From Verrucomicrobiia bacterium (GTDB taxonomy: Bacteria; Verrucomicrobiota; Verrucomicrobiia; Limisphaerales; CAIMTB01), in assembly GCA_019634625.1 (NCBI GenBank), contig JAHCBA010000007.1, positions 145,767 to 209,766 on the forward strand: a DNA stretch of 64,000 nucleotides, in the 5' to 3' direction. Position numbers and translations under genes: made by a program. Positions within the stretch are counted from its first letter, which is position 1; each line of letters begins with the position of its first letter. Below the pieces are notes generated by a model that had not been told where the DNA came from, searched no databases, and was given only the letters and a program-made list of their open reading frames with translations. Of the stretch, positions 63,251 through 64,000 are shown piece by piece.

Positions 63251-63898
63251 GTGGCCATTCAAGACAAAATCGTCATTCGGCAGCTTGAGGCTCGGGCGAA
63301 CTGGACCCCTCCCAGGGTTGGGCTTCAGCGAGCCCTTCTGCGCTCGTTCTTCTCGCAGTGCCTGCCCGAAGTCGGCGGCAGCCGAAGCTGGCGGAAAGCG
63401 CCGTTCCTGAAGTATCATCACGATGCCCAAGCCGCGTTCTTCGCGTTTGCGCTCTCCCAGATTCTCCCAGGGCCCGATTGGGAGTATTCGGCTGGCGAAG
63501 TCATTCCACCGGAACAACGAGCTCCCTACGTAGACGCCGACTGCTATGTTCGATGCACGCATGAGGGCAGAAAATGCTATAAGCCAATCCAACTTAAAGA
63601 ACTCCCCCCTTTGGCGATCAGGGCAAAATCCAGGACACCAGCCAGCCTACAAGGGCTACTCGATAAACTGTCTCCGAAGTACACAGCCCGCAAAGGACAC
63701 GAAGACTTAGTGATAGCAGTATTGGTGAACCCTCCCGCGACCATCAATTTCCAGCAACTCAAGGTGCCCAAGGAAATCTCAGTTGAACAGATTTGGTTCT
63801 ACGGAAAAAAAGGTCCCGAGGTTGGGTTCATCGCAGGCGGGAACTTTAGGCCTGGCTACCTCGCGGCCAGCAAGGAATTCTCCTTGCTTGATCTATGA
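63251..63898 (+). CDS. Hypothetical protein, 215 aa
   Basis: A 215-aa soluble protein starting at GTG. It contains AFFAFALSQILPGPDWEYSA, APYVDADCYVRCTHEGRKCY, PIQLKELPPLAIRAK and KGHEDLVIAVLVNPPATINF. The D-x-D, QLKE and a following Lys resemble the spacing of a PD-(D/E)XK nuclease-like core, but this is weak. Codon use is less GC-biased than in neighbours (more A/T in third positions), suggesting recent acquisition. It is followed after 20 bases by another gene. Confidence 0.65.
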   Translation: MAIQDKIVIRQLEARANWTPPRVGLQRALLRSFFSQCLPEVGGSRSWRKAPFLKYHHDAQAAFFAFALSQILPGPDWEYSAGEVIPPEQRAPYVDADCYVRCTHEGRKCYKPIQLKELPPLAIRAKSRTPASLQGLLDKLSPKYTARKGHEDLVIAVLVNPPATINFQQLKVPKEISVEQIWFYGKKGPEVGFIAGGNFRPGYLAASKEFSLLDL

Positions 63899-63918
63899 CG
63901 TCAGTTGCGGAGGTACTG

Positions 63919-64000
63919 ATGAACTGGGTCAATGAACTTCTGAGTTTCCTGGGCAATGGCTTCGTGTCTGCGCTTGCCGGGGCAGTGGCCGGCGCATTCG
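63919..64000 (+). CDS. Membrane protein, start only (cut by window end)
   Basis: The ATG at 63919 has a good ribosome site (ggagg, 5-base spacing). The visible 27 residues, beginning MNWVNELLSFLGNGFVSALA, are mostly hydrophobic and look like an N-terminal membrane helix. Product unknown. Same strand and spacing as the 63251 gene, so probably one operon. Confidence 0.55.
   Translation, partial: MNWVNELLSFLGNGFVSALAGAVAGAF

Overview
The window is about 64 kb of GC-rich DNA, most likely from a member of the Verrucomicrobiota (PVC superphylum). The evidence is the gene content: a PEP-CTERM secreted protein, very large secreted proteins built from Calx-beta, CARDB, Ig-like and RHS modules, multi-haem cytochromes next to a sugar-dehydrogenase-like propeller, an ECF sigma factor coupled to a WD40 Ser/Thr kinase, and many dispersed intergenic repeats. 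No rRNA, complete tRNA, CRISPR array or transposase gene was found. This assignment is inferred from family content and was not checked by search.

Layout. 0-3 kb: a GH127 arabinofuranosidase gene (minus strand) fused to the relic of a GH43 gene, and an ApbE relic. 3.4-9.6 kb: a UPF0316 relic, then a CHAT protease-STAND NTPase-TPR protein coupled by an ATGA overlap to a calcineurin-like phosphoesterase; this is the strongest candidate for a conflict or defence system. 9.8-21.6 kb: secreted proteins on the minus strand (PEP-CTERM, 3251-aa giant, 435-aa Gly-rich). 22.3-27.1 kb: a toxin-antitoxin island (AbrB-Doc, ParS/Xre-RES, RHH-PIN, a DUF4143 ATPase, two relics) interleaved with three copies of a dispersed repeat of about 110-130 bp. 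27.2-31.6 kb: a propeller dehydrogenase, a five-haem cytochrome c and a catalytically dead metallopeptidase relic. 31.7-43.2 kb: two lipoproteins, a 2529-aa FG-GAP/RHS protein and a 657-aa repeat surface protein. 43.6-50 kb: ECF sigma factor, 52-aa ORF and giant WD40/PA14 kinase, chained by overlapping start and stop codons. 50-54 kb: a TlpA-like thioredoxin, a frameshifted mercuric-reductase-like flavoprotein, and a four-gene operon of unknown function between two copies of an 80-bp palindromic element. 54.2-62.9 kb: hybrid propeller histidine kinase, LuxR-type response regulator and secreted adhesin-like proteins in one coupled operon. 63-64 kb: a third copy of the 80-bp element, a sequence like the 3' end of tRNA-fMet (possible attachment site), a terminator hairpin, and two genes of apparently different composition.

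How parts may work together. The two surface-protein genes at 40.8 and 43.2 kb share a near-identical 41-bp upstream motif with fixed spacing (TGAAAG, 17 bp, GAATAC), and a weaker copy points towards the adjacent ECF sigma factor gene. This suggests a small local regulon controlling surface proteins, with the co-translated kinase as the likely sensor. A second signalling unit (54.2-58.2 kb) sits directly upstream of its own set of adhesin-like genes.

A recurring oddity is gene relics that keep both termini of a family but lack the middle (ApbE, GH43, UPF0316, DUF7453-like). These are either real deletions or assembly collapse.
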